DNA from: Variovorax sp. 770b2
Lineage (GTDB): Bacteria; Pseudomonadota; Gammaproteobacteria; Burkholderiales; Burkholderiaceae_C
Direction: 5' to 3'
Assembly (NCBI RefSeq): GCF_900115685.1
Contig: NZ_FOXJ01000006.1
Location: forward strand, 124,001 to 188,000
Length of the DNA stretch: 64,000 nucleotides
Each line of letters starts with the position of its first letter. Within the stretch, counting starts at the first letter, position 1. The position numbers and the translations under genes are program-made. Below the pieces are notes generated by a model. The model was not told the origin of the DNA. It searched no databases and saw nothing but the letters and a program-made list of their open reading frames with translations. This document shows positions 35,465-43,987 of this stretch, piece by piece.

Positions 35465-35558
35465 GGCATCGCGGAACCGGCTTCGCCGGGCTGCAGATGT
35501 CGCCCCCGGTAGGGGGTTGGAGAAGCGACACGAAGTGCGCGGAGCCTGGGGGCGAGCC
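35465..35558 (-). repeat. Intergenic repeat, family B, copy 1
   Basis: Read on the minus strand it begins TCGCCCCCAGGCTCCGCGCA, then CTTCGTGTCGCTT, and ends with CCGGCGAAGCCGGTTCC. An inverted, nearly identical copy lies at 45054-45148, and a shorter relative lies inside a gene at 58146-58197. It starts right after the stop of the aldehyde dehydrogenase gene. Confidence 0.8.
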
Positions 35559-37097
35559 TCAATCTCCGATGTCGAAGGTCACGCCCTGGGCGAGGGGCAA
35601 TGCCGTCGAGTAATTGATGGTGTTGGTCGCGCGGCGCATGTATGCCTTCCAGCTGTCCGAGCCCGCTTCGCGCCCGCCGCCGGTTTCCTTCTCGCCACCG
35701 AAGGCGCCGCCGATTTCAGCGCCGCTCGGGCCGATGTTGACGTTGGCGATGCCGCAGTCCGAACCGGCGCTGGACATGAAGCGCTCGGCTTCGCGCACGT
35801 TGAGCGTGAAGATCGACGACGACAGCCCCGCGCCCACCGCGTTGTGCCATTCGATGGCCTCGTCCAGCGTGCTGTAGCGCACCACATAGAGGATGGGCGC
35901 GAAGGTCTCGCGCAGCACCGGGCCGTCGTGCGACTTCAGCTCTACCAGCGCGGGGCGCACGTAGTAGGCGTCCTGCGTGCCGATGCCGTCGACGCGTTGG
36001 CCGCCATGCACCTTGGCGCCGAGCTCGCGGCTTTCGCCCAAGGCCTTCTGCATGCCGTCGAAGGCCGCGCGGTCGATCAGCGGACCGACCAGCGTGCCGG
36101 CCTCGCGCGGATCGCCCACCTGCACGTTGCCGTAGACCTTCGCGAGCTTGGGCACCAGCTGGTCGTACACGCTGTCGTGCACGAACAGGCGCCGCAGCGT
36201 CGTGCAGCGCTGGCCGGCCGTGCCCATGGCCGAGAACGCGATGCCGCGCAGCGTGAGGTCCAGGTCGGCCGAGGACGTGACGATGGCCGCGTTGTTGCCG
36301 CCCAGTTCGAGGATCGCGCGGGCAAAGCGCGCAGCCAGCTTCGGCCCGACCTGCCGGCCCATCGCCGTGGAGCCGGTGGCCGAGAGGATCGGCACGCGGT
36401 GGTCGTCCACCAGCACTTCGCCGATGTCGCGCTGGCCGAGCAGCAAGCCGAGCAGGCCTTCGGGTGCGTCGCCGAAACGTTCGATGGCGCGCTGCGCGAT
36501 GGCATGCACGGCCAGCGCGGTCAGCGGTGTTTTTTCGGACGGCTTCCACACCACCGAGTCGCCGCACACCAGCGCGAGCGCCGCGTTCCACGACCACACG
36601 GCCACGGGAAAATTGAAGGCCGAGATCACGCCGCACACGCCCAGCGGATGCCACGTTTCCATCATCCGGTGCTCGGCGCGCTCGGTGGCCAGCGTGAGGC
36701 CGTAGAGCTGGCGCGAGAGGCCGACCGCGAAATCGCAGATGTCGATCATTTCCTGCACCTCGCCCGCGCCCTCGGACGGAATCTTGCCCGCCTCCAGCGT
36801 GACGAGGCGGCCCAGGTCGCGCTTGGCGGCGCGCAGCTCTTCGCCGAGCAGCCGCACCAGTTCGCCGCGGCGCGGCGCCGGCACGTTGCGCCAGGCCTTG
36901 AAGGCTTCATGCGCGCGGCCGATGGCACCGGTGGCCTCCACGGCCGTGGTCTGCGGCACCTGTGCGATCACCTCGCCGCTGACCGGCGAGCGCACCGTCA
37001 GCTCGCCGCCGGTATGGGCGGTGCGGGGCACGCCCAGGCGCTGCAGCAGCTGTTCGACTTCGGTGGGGAGGGATTGGGGGGCTTGGGCTTCAGGCAT
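35559..37097 (-). CDS. Aldehyde dehydrogenase, ALDH7 type (2-aminoadipate semialdehyde/piperideine-6-carboxylate dehydrogenase)
   Basis: 512 residues. Catalytic Glu264 (LELGGNNAAIV) and Cys298 (GQRCTTLRRLF) are present. The C-terminal GAFGGEKETGGGREAGSDSW followed by KAYMRRATNTINYS is distinctive for ALDH7 enzymes, which oxidise 2-aminoadipate 6-semialdehyde in lysine breakdown (called AmaB in Pseudomonas). With a binding protein and an aminotransferase downstream, a lysine or pipecolate route is likely, though the substrate is inferred. An inverted repeat (37127-37184) sits in its leader. A family-B repeat follows its stop. Confidence 0.93.
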   Translation of the reverse strand: MPEAQAPQSLPTEVEQLLQRLGVPRTAHTGGELTVRSPVSGEVIAQVPQTTAVEATGAIGRAHEAFKAWRNVPAPRRGELVRLLGEELRAAKRDLGRLVTLEAGKIPSEGAGEVQEMIDICDFAVGLSRQLYGLTLATERAEHRMMETWHPLGVCGVISAFNFPVAVWSWNAALALVCGDSVVWKPSEKTPLTALAVHAIAQRAIERFGDAPEGLLGLLLGQRDIGEVLVDDHRVPILSATGSTAMGRQVGPKLAARFARAILELGGNNAAIVTSSADLDLTLRGIAFSAMGTAGQRCTTLRRLFVHDSVYDQLVPKLAKVYGNVQVGDPREAGTLVGPLIDRAAFDGMQKALGESRELGAKVHGGQRVDGIGTQDAYYVRPALVELKSHDGPVLRETFAPILYVVRYSTLDEAIEWHNAVGAGLSSSIFTLNVREAERFMSSAGSDCGIANVNIGPSGAEIGGAFGGEKETGGGREAGSDSWKAYMRRATNTINYSTALPLAQGVTFDIGD

Positions 37098-37126
37098 GGG
37101 CGCGCTCCGGAAAGGAGGAAGAAGAA

Positions 37127-37184
37127 AGGCAACCGAGAGGGGCGGGAAACCCGGCCAATATCTGCGAATCCCGCTGGGTTGCCT
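37127..37184 (-). promoter_or_regulatory. Inverted repeat in the leader of the aldehyde dehydrogenase gene
   Basis: AGGCAACC at 37127-37134 and GGTTGCCT at 37177-37184 are perfect complements 42 bases apart, with a second nested pair (GGCGGGAA region and ATCCCGCT). It could be an operator or a leader hairpin; a T-rich stretch on the minus strand lies just upstream. Confidence 0.4.
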
Positions 37185-37247
37185 AGTGAAAAAAAGGAAG
37201 GACTTGATGCGTTTGGGGAATGAACTGCGCCCTCTGGCGCGGCCGGC

Positions 37248-38126
37248 CTACGTGGGCTTGGGCGCGTCGGGCAGGCTGATGCGCTGCCCCGCCGGCGACC
37301 CCGCAAGACTCTGCGCCGGCCGTCTCAGCGTCGCATCGAACGGATTGATCTTCGGCCCGATGGCCGCCGCCTCGCGCTTGAGCAGTTCGACCACCGTCGG
37401 CATGCGGTCCGCATTGAGCCGGTCGGCGATCGTGCCCACGCTCAGCGCGGCCACCGCGCGCCCTTCGCGATCGAGGATCGGCACCGCCACGCCCGCCATG
37501 CCTTCGAGCAGCCCGGTGTTGCGCCCCGCGTAGCCGGCCTGCCGCACGCGCTCGATCTCGGTGCGCAGATAAACCTCGTCGTACACGCCGTACTCGCGCA
37601 CGCGCGAGAGATTGAAGCGAATCACCTCTTCGCGCTCGGCTTCCGGCAGGAAGGCCAGGATCGCCAGCGCGCCCTGCCCCACGCCCAGCGCGATGCGCCC
37701 GCCGATGTCGCCGGTGAACGAGCGAATGGGAAACGGCCCTTCGCTGCGGTCCAGGCACACCGCGTCGAAGCCGCTGCGCACCAAAAGGAAGATGCTGTCG
37801 CCCAGGCTCGCGCACAGGCGCAGCAGCACCGGCCGGCAGATCGCGCGCAGGTCGCCGGGGTTGCCGGCGTTGGCTGCGAGCGCGAAGAAATCGATGCCCA
37901 GGCGGTAGAGCTTGGTGCGCTCGTCCTGCTCGACCATGCCCTCGGCCATCAGCGCCTGCAGCAAACGGTGCGTGGTGGCTTGCGTCAAGCCCACGGACCG
38001 TGCGATCTGGGTCACGCGGCCACCTTCGGCCTGCACCGCGCCGAGCGCGCGGATCACCGAAAAGACGCGCGGCACACCGCCGCTGGATGCGGTCGATGCC
38101 GAAGCGGCCTCCGAAGGGGTTTCCAT
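37248..38126 (-). CDS. IclR family transcriptional regulator
   Basis: 292 residues. The winged helix is at about 17-80 (PRVFSVIRALGAVQAEGG, QIARSVGLTQATTHRLLQAL). The effector domain has LVRSGFDAVCLDRSEGPFPI and GMAGVAVPILDREGRAVAAL. It lies between the ALDH operon (same strand, 150 bases downstream) and the divergent ABC/dehydrogenase operon. The divergent gap carries palindromes suited to an IclR dimer. It may control either side. Confidence 0.93.
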   Translation of the reverse strand: METPSEAASASTASSGGVPRVFSVIRALGAVQAEGGRVTQIARSVGLTQATTHRLLQALMAEGMVEQDERTKLYRLGIDFFALAANAGNPGDLRAICRPVLLRLCASLGDSIFLLVRSGFDAVCLDRSEGPFPIRSFTGDIGGRIALGVGQGALAILAFLPEAEREEVIRFNLSRVREYGVYDEVYLRTEIERVRQAGYAGRNTGLLEGMAGVAVPILDREGRAVAALSVGTIADRLNADRMPTVVELLKREAAAIGPKINPFDATLRRPAQSLAGSPAGQRISLPDAPKPT

Positions 38127-38169
38127 ACCTTGCTCCTGTGGAATTTTCTGAGGCGATTTTAGGATTGAT

Positions 38170-38217
38170 ATTCCAATGAATGGAATAAATCAGAGAAAGA
38201 TTCTGATTAATGGAATA
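38170..38217. promoter_or_regulatory. Operator-like palindrome and repeat between the IclR gene and the ABC operon
   Basis: ATTCCA-ATGAA-TGGAAT (38170-38186) is a perfect palindrome. The half TGGAATA recurs at 38211-38217, exactly 30 bases after its first position (38181), i.e. about three helical turns. The region is AT-rich compared with the surroundings. IclR proteins usually bind palindromes of this length. Confidence 0.6.
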
Positions 38218-38331
38218 CCCGAGGCGTTCTGGCGCAATCGTTGCAATAGAGTGAATTGAAAGTACTCAGCGGTCCATGGCCTGCACCAAGGTGTCGCACG
38301 CCATCTTCCTGCCCCCACGAAAGGCGCTTCC

Positions 38332-39402
38332 ATGTCATTCCTACGGCTTACCGACGTGACCAAGTTCTACGGCAGCACCCGCGCGGTGTCGGCCATGAAC
38401 CTCACCGTCGAAAAGGGCGAATTCGTCTCGCTGCTCGGCCCCTCGGGCTGCGGCAAGACGACGACGCTGCAGATGATCGCGGGCTTCGAGGCCGTCAGCA
38501 GCGGCCGCATCGATCTCGCGGGCAAGGACATCACGAACGCCAAGGCCAACACGCGGGGCCTGGGGATCGTGTTCCAGAGCTACGCGCTCTTTCCGCACAT
38601 GACGGTGGCCGACAACGTGAGCTTCGGCCTCGAAATGCGCAAGATGCCCAAGGCCGAGCGCGCCGAACGGGTGAAGCAGGCGCTCGCGCTGGTGCATCTG
38701 GAGCCGCACGCCACGCGCTACCCGCGCGAACTCTCGGGCGGCCAGCGGCAGCGCGTGGCGCTCGCCCGCGCGCTGGTGATCGAGCCGCCGGTGCTGCTGC
38801 TCGATGAGCCGCTCTCCAACCTGGACGCCAAGCTGCGCGAGGAAATGCAGTTCGAGCTGCGCCAGATCCAGCGCAAGGTCGGCACCACCACGGTGATGGT
38901 CACCCACGACCAGAGCGAGGCCATGTCGATCAGCGACCGCGTGGTGGTGATGGAAGGCGGCTGCGCCACGCAGATCGACCATCCGCACCGCGTGTACGAG
39001 CACCCGAGCACGCGCTTCATCTCCACCTTCGTGGGCAAGGCGAACCTGCTGAACGGGCGCGTCACCACCTGCAGCACCGGCAGCTGCAACGTCGAGGTCG
39101 GTCCGCTCGCGGTGCGGGTCGACGAAGACGGCTTCAAGGCCGGCGCCGCGGTGCTCATGAGCGTGCGGCCCGAAAAGCTCCAGCTGGTCACGGCCGGCCG
39201 CGGCCGGCTCGACGGCACGGTGCAGGAGCGTTTCTTCCTCGGCAGCCAGTGGCTCTACCGCATCGCCACGCCCGCCGGCGACCTGATGGTGCTCAGCCCC
39301 AATGACGGCCGCGATGCGCTGGACGAAGGCAACGCGGTCGGCATCGACTGGCCGGCGCACTGCACGCGCCTGCTGCCGGCCGAGGAGGCGGTCGCGGCAT
39401 GA
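38332..39402 (+). CDS. Spermidine/putrescine-type ABC transporter ATP-binding protein (PotA-like)
   Basis: 356 residues. Walker A GPSGCGKTTT, signature LSGGQRQRVALARAL, Walker B VLLLDEPLSNLD and the His switch VTHDQSEAM are intact; a C-terminal TOBE-like regulatory domain begins near residue 240 (VRPEKLQLV). It energises the importer in the cytoplasm. The first permease gene overlaps its stop by four bases. It is the first gene of an operon that runs to 45055. Confidence 0.93.
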   Translation: MSFLRLTDVTKFYGSTRAVSAMNLTVEKGEFVSLLGPSGCGKTTTLQMIAGFEAVSSGRIDLAGKDITNAKANTRGLGIVFQSYALFPHMTVADNVSFGLEMRKMPKAERAERVKQALALVHLEPHATRYPRELSGGQRQRVALARALVIEPPVLLLDEPLSNLDAKLREEMQFELRQIQRKVGTTTVMVTHDQSEAMSISDRVVVMEGGCATQIDHPHRVYEHPSTRFISTFVGKANLLNGRVTTCSTGSCNVEVGPLAVRVDEDGFKAGAAVLMSVRPEKLQLVTAGRGRLDGTVQERFFLGSQWLYRIATPAGDLMVLSPNDGRDALDEGNAVGIDWPAHCTRLLPAEEAVAA

Positions 39403-40259
39403 GCGGCATCAAGAACAAGGCCGCGCCGTGGTGGCTCTCGGGGCCCGCCCTGCTGCTGTTCACCGCGCTGCTGCTGGTGCCGCTGCTGCTCACCGCGGTG
39501 CTGTCTTTCAACGTGTACGACCCGGCCACCGGGCCGAAGGCGGGCGAATTCACGCTCGCGCACTACGCGCAGGTGTTCACCGACTCGTACTACCACGGCA
39601 TCTTCTGGCGCACCTTCTGGATCTCGGCGCTGGTCACGTTGATCTGCGTGGTCATCGGCGCGCCCGAGGCCTATGTGCTCAGCCGCATGCGCAACCCGTG
39701 GCGCTCGATCCTCTTGCTGGTGGTACTCGCGCCGCTGCTGGTGTCGGTGGTGGTGCGCGCCTTCGGCTGGAGCATGCTGCTCGGGCCCGAGGGCGCGGTC
39801 AATTCGCTGCTGGGCCTCGTGGGCATCGGGCCGGTGAAGATGCTCTACACCGAGATCGCGGTGATCGTGGCGCTGGTCCACGTGATGCTGCCGTTCATGG
39901 TGATCCCGGTGTGGACATCGCTGCAGAAGCTGGACCCGGGTGTGGAGAACGCCGCGCTCTCGCTCAAGGCCTCGCCGTTCACCACGCTGCGCCGCATCGT
40001 GCTGCCGCAGGTGATGCCCGGCATTCTCTCGGGCAGCCTGATCGTGTTCGGCCTGGCCGCGAGTTCGTTCGCGATCCCAGGGCTGCTCGGCGGTCGCCGG
40101 TTGAAGATGGTCGCGACGGTGGTCTACGACGAGTACCTGAGCGAGCTGAATTGGCCGCTCGGCGCCGCCATCGCGCTCACGCTGCTCGCCGCCAACCTCA
40201 TCGTCATGCTGAGCTACAACCGCCTCGTAGAAGGCCGCTACAAGAAAGCGCTGGGCTGA
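39399..40259 (+). CDS. ABC transporter permease (PotB-like)
   Basis: 286 residues with six membrane segments. The EAA loop reads ENAALSLKASPFTTLRRIVL, followed by PQVMPGILSGSLIVFGLAAS. It is one half of the inner-membrane channel for a polyamine-like or opine-like solute. It overlaps the ATPase gene (ATGA) and precedes the second permease by four bases. Confidence 0.92.
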   Translation: MSGIKNKAAPWWLSGPALLLFTALLLVPLLLTAVLSFNVYDPATGPKAGEFTLAHYAQVFTDSYYHGIFWRTFWISALVTLICVVIGAPEAYVLSRMRNPWRSILLLVVLAPLLVSVVVRAFGWSMLLGPEGAVNSLLGLVGIGPVKMLYTEIAVIVALVHVMLPFMVIPVWTSLQKLDPGVENAALSLKASPFTTLRRIVLPQVMPGILSGSLIVFGLAASSFAIPGLLGGRRLKMVATVVYDEYLSELNWPLGAAIALTLLAANLIVMLSYNRLVEGRYKKALG

Positions 40260-40263
40260 AGCG

Positions 40264-41058
40264 ATGAGCAAGAACGGCCCCTTCGCCCTCGCGTTCAACG
40301 CGCTCGTCATCACCTTCATGCTGGCGCCGCTGCTGGTGGTGTGCATCGTCGCGTTCACGCCCGAGAACACGCTGACCATTCCGACCACCAGCTTCTCGCT
40401 GCGCTGGTTCGCCGCGGTGTTCGCGCATCCGGACTTCATGCAGTCGTTCTGGAACAGCTTGTGGCTCGCGCTGGCCTCGGCCACCATCGCCACGCTGCTC
40501 GCGGTGCCGGCCGGCATGGCGATCACGCGCTATGAGTTTCCGGGGCGCGACTTTCTCAACGCCCTCTTCCTCTCGCCGCTGATCGTTCCGCACCTGGTGC
40601 TGGGCGTGGCGCTGCTGCGCCTGTTCGCGCTGGTGGGCGGCACGGGCAGCTTCGGCTGGTTGGTGATGGCGCATGCGCTCATCGTCACGCCCTACACGCT
40701 GCGCCTCGTGGTGGCCGCGCTCGTAGGCTTCGACCGCAGCGCCGAGCAGGCCGCGCTCTCGCTCGGCGCGAGCCAGGCCACGGTGTTCCGGCGCATCACG
40801 CTGCCGATGATCCTGCCGGGCGTCACGGGCGGCTGGATGCTGGCCTTCATCAACAGCTTCGACGAAGTGACGATGTCGATCTTCGTCACCTCGCCCAGCA
40901 CGGTGACGCTGCCGGTGCGCATGTACATGTATGCGACCGAATCGATCGATCCGCTGATGGCGGCGGTCTCGGCGCTGATGGTGGCGGTGACCGCCATCGC
41001 GATGGTGATCCTGGACCGGCTCTACGGGCTGGACCGCGTGCTGGTGGGGCGCAAGTAG
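40264..41058 (+). CDS. ABC transporter permease (PotC-like)
   Basis: 264 residues with six membrane segments. The EAA loop is EQAALSLGASQATVFRRITL. The periplasmic-proximal start MSKNGPFALAFNALVITFML is typical of PotC. It pairs with the preceding permease. Its TAG stop is immediately followed by the ATG of the iron-sulfur gene (no gap), showing that transport and oxidation genes form one unit. Confidence 0.92.
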   Translation: MSKNGPFALAFNALVITFMLAPLLVVCIVAFTPENTLTIPTTSFSLRWFAAVFAHPDFMQSFWNSLWLALASATIATLLAVPAGMAITRYEFPGRDFLNALFLSPLIVPHLVLGVALLRLFALVGGTGSFGWLVMAHALIVTPYTLRLVVAALVGFDRSAEQAALSLGASQATVFRRITLPMILPGVTGGWMLAFINSFDEVTMSIFVTSPSTVTLPVRMYMYATESIDPLMAAVSALMVAVTAIAMVILDRLYGLDRVLVGRK

Positions 41059-41373
41059 ATGGCGTCCTCCTCCTCCTCTGCACACCACGCATTGCTGCAC
41101 CGCGTGGCCGAGACCGGCCGTGCCGCCGTGGCTTTCACGCTCGATGGCGCGCCCGCTTCGGCACTCGCCGGCGACACGGTGCTCACGGCGGTGCTCACGC
41201 AGGCCGGTCAACTTCGCCGCAACGAATTCAGCGACACGCCGCGCGCCGGCTTCTGCATGATGGGCGCCTGCCAGGACTGCTGGATCGCCACCGCCGAAGG
41301 CGAGCGCCTGCGCGCCTGCTCCACCTTCATCGCGCCGGGCATGGCGCTGGTCACCGGGCGGAGCGGCGCATGA
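41059..41373 (+). CDS. [2Fe-2S] small subunit of a three-subunit flavin dehydrogenase
   Basis: 104 residues. After a short N-terminal extension (MASSSSSAHH) there is a plant-ferredoxin-like fold with Cys spacing C-x4-C-x2-C (GFCMMGACQDCWI) and a fourth Cys in LRACSTF. Such proteins are the gamma subunit of opine, nopaline/octopine, hydroxyproline or glycine (HcnABC) dehydrogenases and pass electrons on to the respiratory chain. The next gene overlaps by four bases. Confidence 0.9.
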   Translation: MASSSSSAHHALLHRVAETGRAAVAFTLDGAPASALAGDTVLTAVLTQAGQLRRNEFSDTPRAGFCMMGACQDCWIATAEGERLRACSTFIAPGMALVTGRSGA

Positions 41374-42779
41374 CGGATGCCGAGCTCCAACCCGTGATCG
41401 TCGGCGCCGGGCCGGCGGGCGTGCGTGCTGCAGAGGCGCTGGTCGCGCACGGCCTGCGCCCCCTCGTGATCGACGAGGCCGCGCGCGCCGGCGGACAGAT
41501 CTATCGCCGCCCGCCCACCAACTTCGTCCAGCGCACGGCGGCCACGCTCTACGGCTTCGAGGCATCGCGCGCGAATGCGGTTCACGCCGCCTTCGACGCA
41601 CTGCGCGATCGCATCGACTACCGCCCCGACAGCCTCGTGTGGAACGCGCAAGCCGGCGTGCTCGACGTGCTGCACAACCCGACGCGCACCACGACGCGCG
41701 TGCCGCACGGCGCGCTGATCGTCGCGACCGGCGCGACCGACCGCGTGCTGCCCATGCCGGGGTGGACATTGCCCGGCGTCTACACGCTCGGCGGCGCGCA
41801 GGTGGCACTCAAGTTCCAGGGCTGCGCCATCGGCGAGCGCGTGGTGTTCATGGGCACGGGGCCGTTGCTGTACCTCGTGGCGTACCAGTATGCGAAGGCC
41901 GGCGCGAAGGTCGCGGCGGTGCTCGACACCGCGCGGCTCGCCGACCAGATCGCCGCGACGCCCGCGATGCTGCGCCAACCCGCCGTGTTCGCGAAAGGCG
42001 TGTACTTCGTTGCGTGGCTGCGCGCGCACGGCGTGCCGCTGCACGGCGGCGTGCGTCCGCTGCGCGTGATCGGCGATGCCGAAGCGCGCCGCGTCACCGG
42101 CGTCGCGTGGCACGACGGCCGCGCGGAGCGCACGCTCGACTGCGACGCCGTCGGCTTCGGCTACGCGCTGCGCTCCGAGACGCAACTGGCCGACCTGCTC
42201 GGCTGCTGCTTCGAATTCGCGCCGATGCACCGCGCCCACCTGCCGGTGCGCGATGCAGCGGGCCGCGCCAGCGTCGACGGCGTGTACCTCGCGGGCGATG
42301 GCGCCGGCATCATGGGCGCCGATGCGGCCGAGTGGGCCGGCGAACGCGCCGCGCTCGCGCTGCTCGCGGACCGCGGCGTGGCCGTCGATGCCACGCGTGC
42401 CACAGCGCTCGAACGCAAGCTCGAAGCGCTCACGGGTTTCAGGCGCGGACTGGAGCGCGCCTTTCCGCTGCCGAGCGACTGGGCCGCGAACGCACCCGAC
42501 GATCTCGTCGTCTGCCGCTGCGAGAACGTCACCGCCGGCACGCTGCGCCAGACCGTCGCCGCCAACGGCGCCGACGAGATGAACCGCCTGAAGGCGCTGT
42601 CCCGCGTCGGCATGGGCCGCTGCCAGGGGCGCATGTGCGGCGTGGCGGCAGCAGAAATCCTCGCGCACGCGACGGGCCAGCCGCTGCAGCAAGTGGGCCG
42701 GCTGCGCGGGCAGGCGCCGATCAAGCCGATTCCGATCCACCTCGTCTCGCACGCCTCTGCCGAAGGAGCCGGCGCATGA
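41370..42779 (+). CDS. FAD/NAD(P)-binding oxidoreductase subunit (HcnB/OoxA-like alpha subunit)
   Basis: 469 residues. The first Rossmann fold is VIVGAGPAGVRAAEAL at the N-terminus and a second GTGPLLYLVAYQYAKAGAKV lies in the middle. The C-terminal part has a BFD-like [2Fe-2S] domain with CRCENVTAGTL and GRCQGRMCG (Cys-x-Cys and Cys-x4-Cys). This is the build of the alpha subunit of opine-oxidase and hydroxyproline-dehydrogenase complexes. It overlaps both neighbours by four bases (ATGA), so the three subunits are made together. Confidence 0.92.
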   Translation: MTDAELQPVIVGAGPAGVRAAEALVAHGLRPLVIDEAARAGGQIYRRPPTNFVQRTAATLYGFEASRANAVHAAFDALRDRIDYRPDSLVWNAQAGVLDVLHNPTRTTTRVPHGALIVATGATDRVLPMPGWTLPGVYTLGGAQVALKFQGCAIGERVVFMGTGPLLYLVAYQYAKAGAKVAAVLDTARLADQIAATPAMLRQPAVFAKGVYFVAWLRAHGVPLHGGVRPLRVIGDAEARRVTGVAWHDGRAERTLDCDAVGFGYALRSETQLADLLGCCFEFAPMHRAHLPVRDAAGRASVDGVYLAGDGAGIMGADAAEWAGERAALALLADRGVAVDATRATALERKLEALTGFRRGLERAFPLPSDWAANAPDDLVVCRCENVTAGTLRQTVAANGADEMNRLKALSRVGMGRCQGRMCGVAAAEILAHATGQPLQQVGRLRGQAPIKPIPIHLVSHASAEGAGA

Positions 42780-43975
42780 GCGCGATCAGGACCCTGCGCA
42801 CCGACGTGGCCATCGTCGGTGGCGGCATCGTCGGTTCGTCGGCCGCGCTGGCGCTCCGGCAGATGGGCATCGGCGTCGCGCTGCTGGAGCGCGACCTCTG
42901 CGGCTCGCGCTCCAGCGGCGTGAATTTCGGCGGCGTGCGGCGCCAGGGGCGGCCGATGAGCCAGCTGCCGCTCGCGCAGCGCGCACACCAGATATGGGGG
43001 CGCTTGCCCTCGCTGATCGGCACCGACGGCGAGTACCTGCGCTCGGGCCATTTCAAGATCGCGCGCAGCGAATCGGACATGGCCTCGCTCGAGCGCTACC
43101 GCGCGCAGAGCCTGGATTTCGACCTCGGGCTGGAGCTGATCTCCGCCGCGCGCCTGCGCGAGCGCTGCCCGTGGCTCGGCCCGCGCGCGGTCGGCGGCTC
43201 GCTGTGCGTGGAAGACGGGCAGGCCAACCCGCGGCTGGTGTCGCCCGCCTTCGCGCTTGCGGCGCAACGCGCGGGCGCGCAGATCTTCGAGCGCCACGCG
43301 GTCGACGAAGTGGCGCACGACGGCGCGATGTTCATGCTGCGCTCGGGCAACGCGCTCGAAGTGCATGCGCCAGTGCTGCTGAATTGCGCGGGCGCATGGG
43401 CCGCGCCTTTCGCCGCCCAATTCGGCGAGGCGGTGCCGCTGCGCGCGAGCCACCCCGTGATGGTGGTGACCGAGCCGTTGCCGCACTTCATGGACTGGAG
43501 CCTGGGCGTCGAGGGCGGCGGCATCTACGGCCGGCAGGTGGCGCGCGGCAACCTCGTGCTCGGCGGCGGCCGGGGCTATGCGCTCGACGCCGATCGCGCC
43601 CGCGTCGATCGCGACGCCATCGCCACGCTCGCCGTGCAGGCCATCGAGTTGCTGCCCGCGCTGCGCCATGCGCATTTCATCCGCACCTGGAGCGGCACCG
43701 AAGGCAACATGCCCGACCGCCAGCCGGTGCTCGGGCCCAGCCGCACGACGCCCGGCCTCTTCCATGGCTTCGGTTTCTCGGGCGCGGGCTTCCAGATCGG
43801 CCCGGCTGCTGGCGAGGTGCTGGCCGAGCTGGTGCGCGACGGCCACAGCAGCACACCCATCGATGCGTTCGCGGTCGACCGCTCCTTCCCCGAAGAAGAG
43901 GGAGAAGCAGCGGATGAAGAACAAGCCCTCTCCACTCCCACTCCCACCCCCGCTTCCGTCCCCACCCTCCCCTGA
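42776..43975 (+). CDS. FAD-dependent amine/amino acid oxidoreductase (DAO family, beta subunit)
   Basis: 399 residues. The ADP-binding motif VAIVGGGIVGSSAALAL is at the N-terminus. LRSGHFKIARS, VEDGQANPRLVSPAFALAA and HGFGFSGAGFQIGPAAGEVL are typical of glycine-oxidase/D-amino-acid-oxidase-like proteins such as HcnC or OoxB. The last 25 residues are acidic and then Thr/Pro-rich (STPTPTPASVPTLP), an odd tail. It carries the substrate site of the complex. Likely substrates are secondary amines, opines or D-amino acids; the exact one cannot be read. Confidence 0.91.
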   Translation: MSAIRTLRTDVAIVGGGIVGSSAALALRQMGIGVALLERDLCGSRSSGVNFGGVRRQGRPMSQLPLAQRAHQIWGRLPSLIGTDGEYLRSGHFKIARSESDMASLERYRAQSLDFDLGLELISAARLRERCPWLGPRAVGGSLCVEDGQANPRLVSPAFALAAQRAGAQIFERHAVDEVAHDGAMFMLRSGNALEVHAPVLLNCAGAWAAPFAAQFGEAVPLRASHPVMVVTEPLPHFMDWSLGVEGGGIYGRQVARGNLVLGGGRGYALDADRARVDRDAIATLAVQAIELLPALRHAHFIRTWSGTEGNMPDRQPVLGPSRTTPGLFHGFGFSGAGFQIGPAAGEVLAELVRDGHSSTPIDAFAVDRSFPEEEGEAADEEQALSTPTPTPASVPTLP

Positions 43976-43987
43976 AAGGCACCCACC

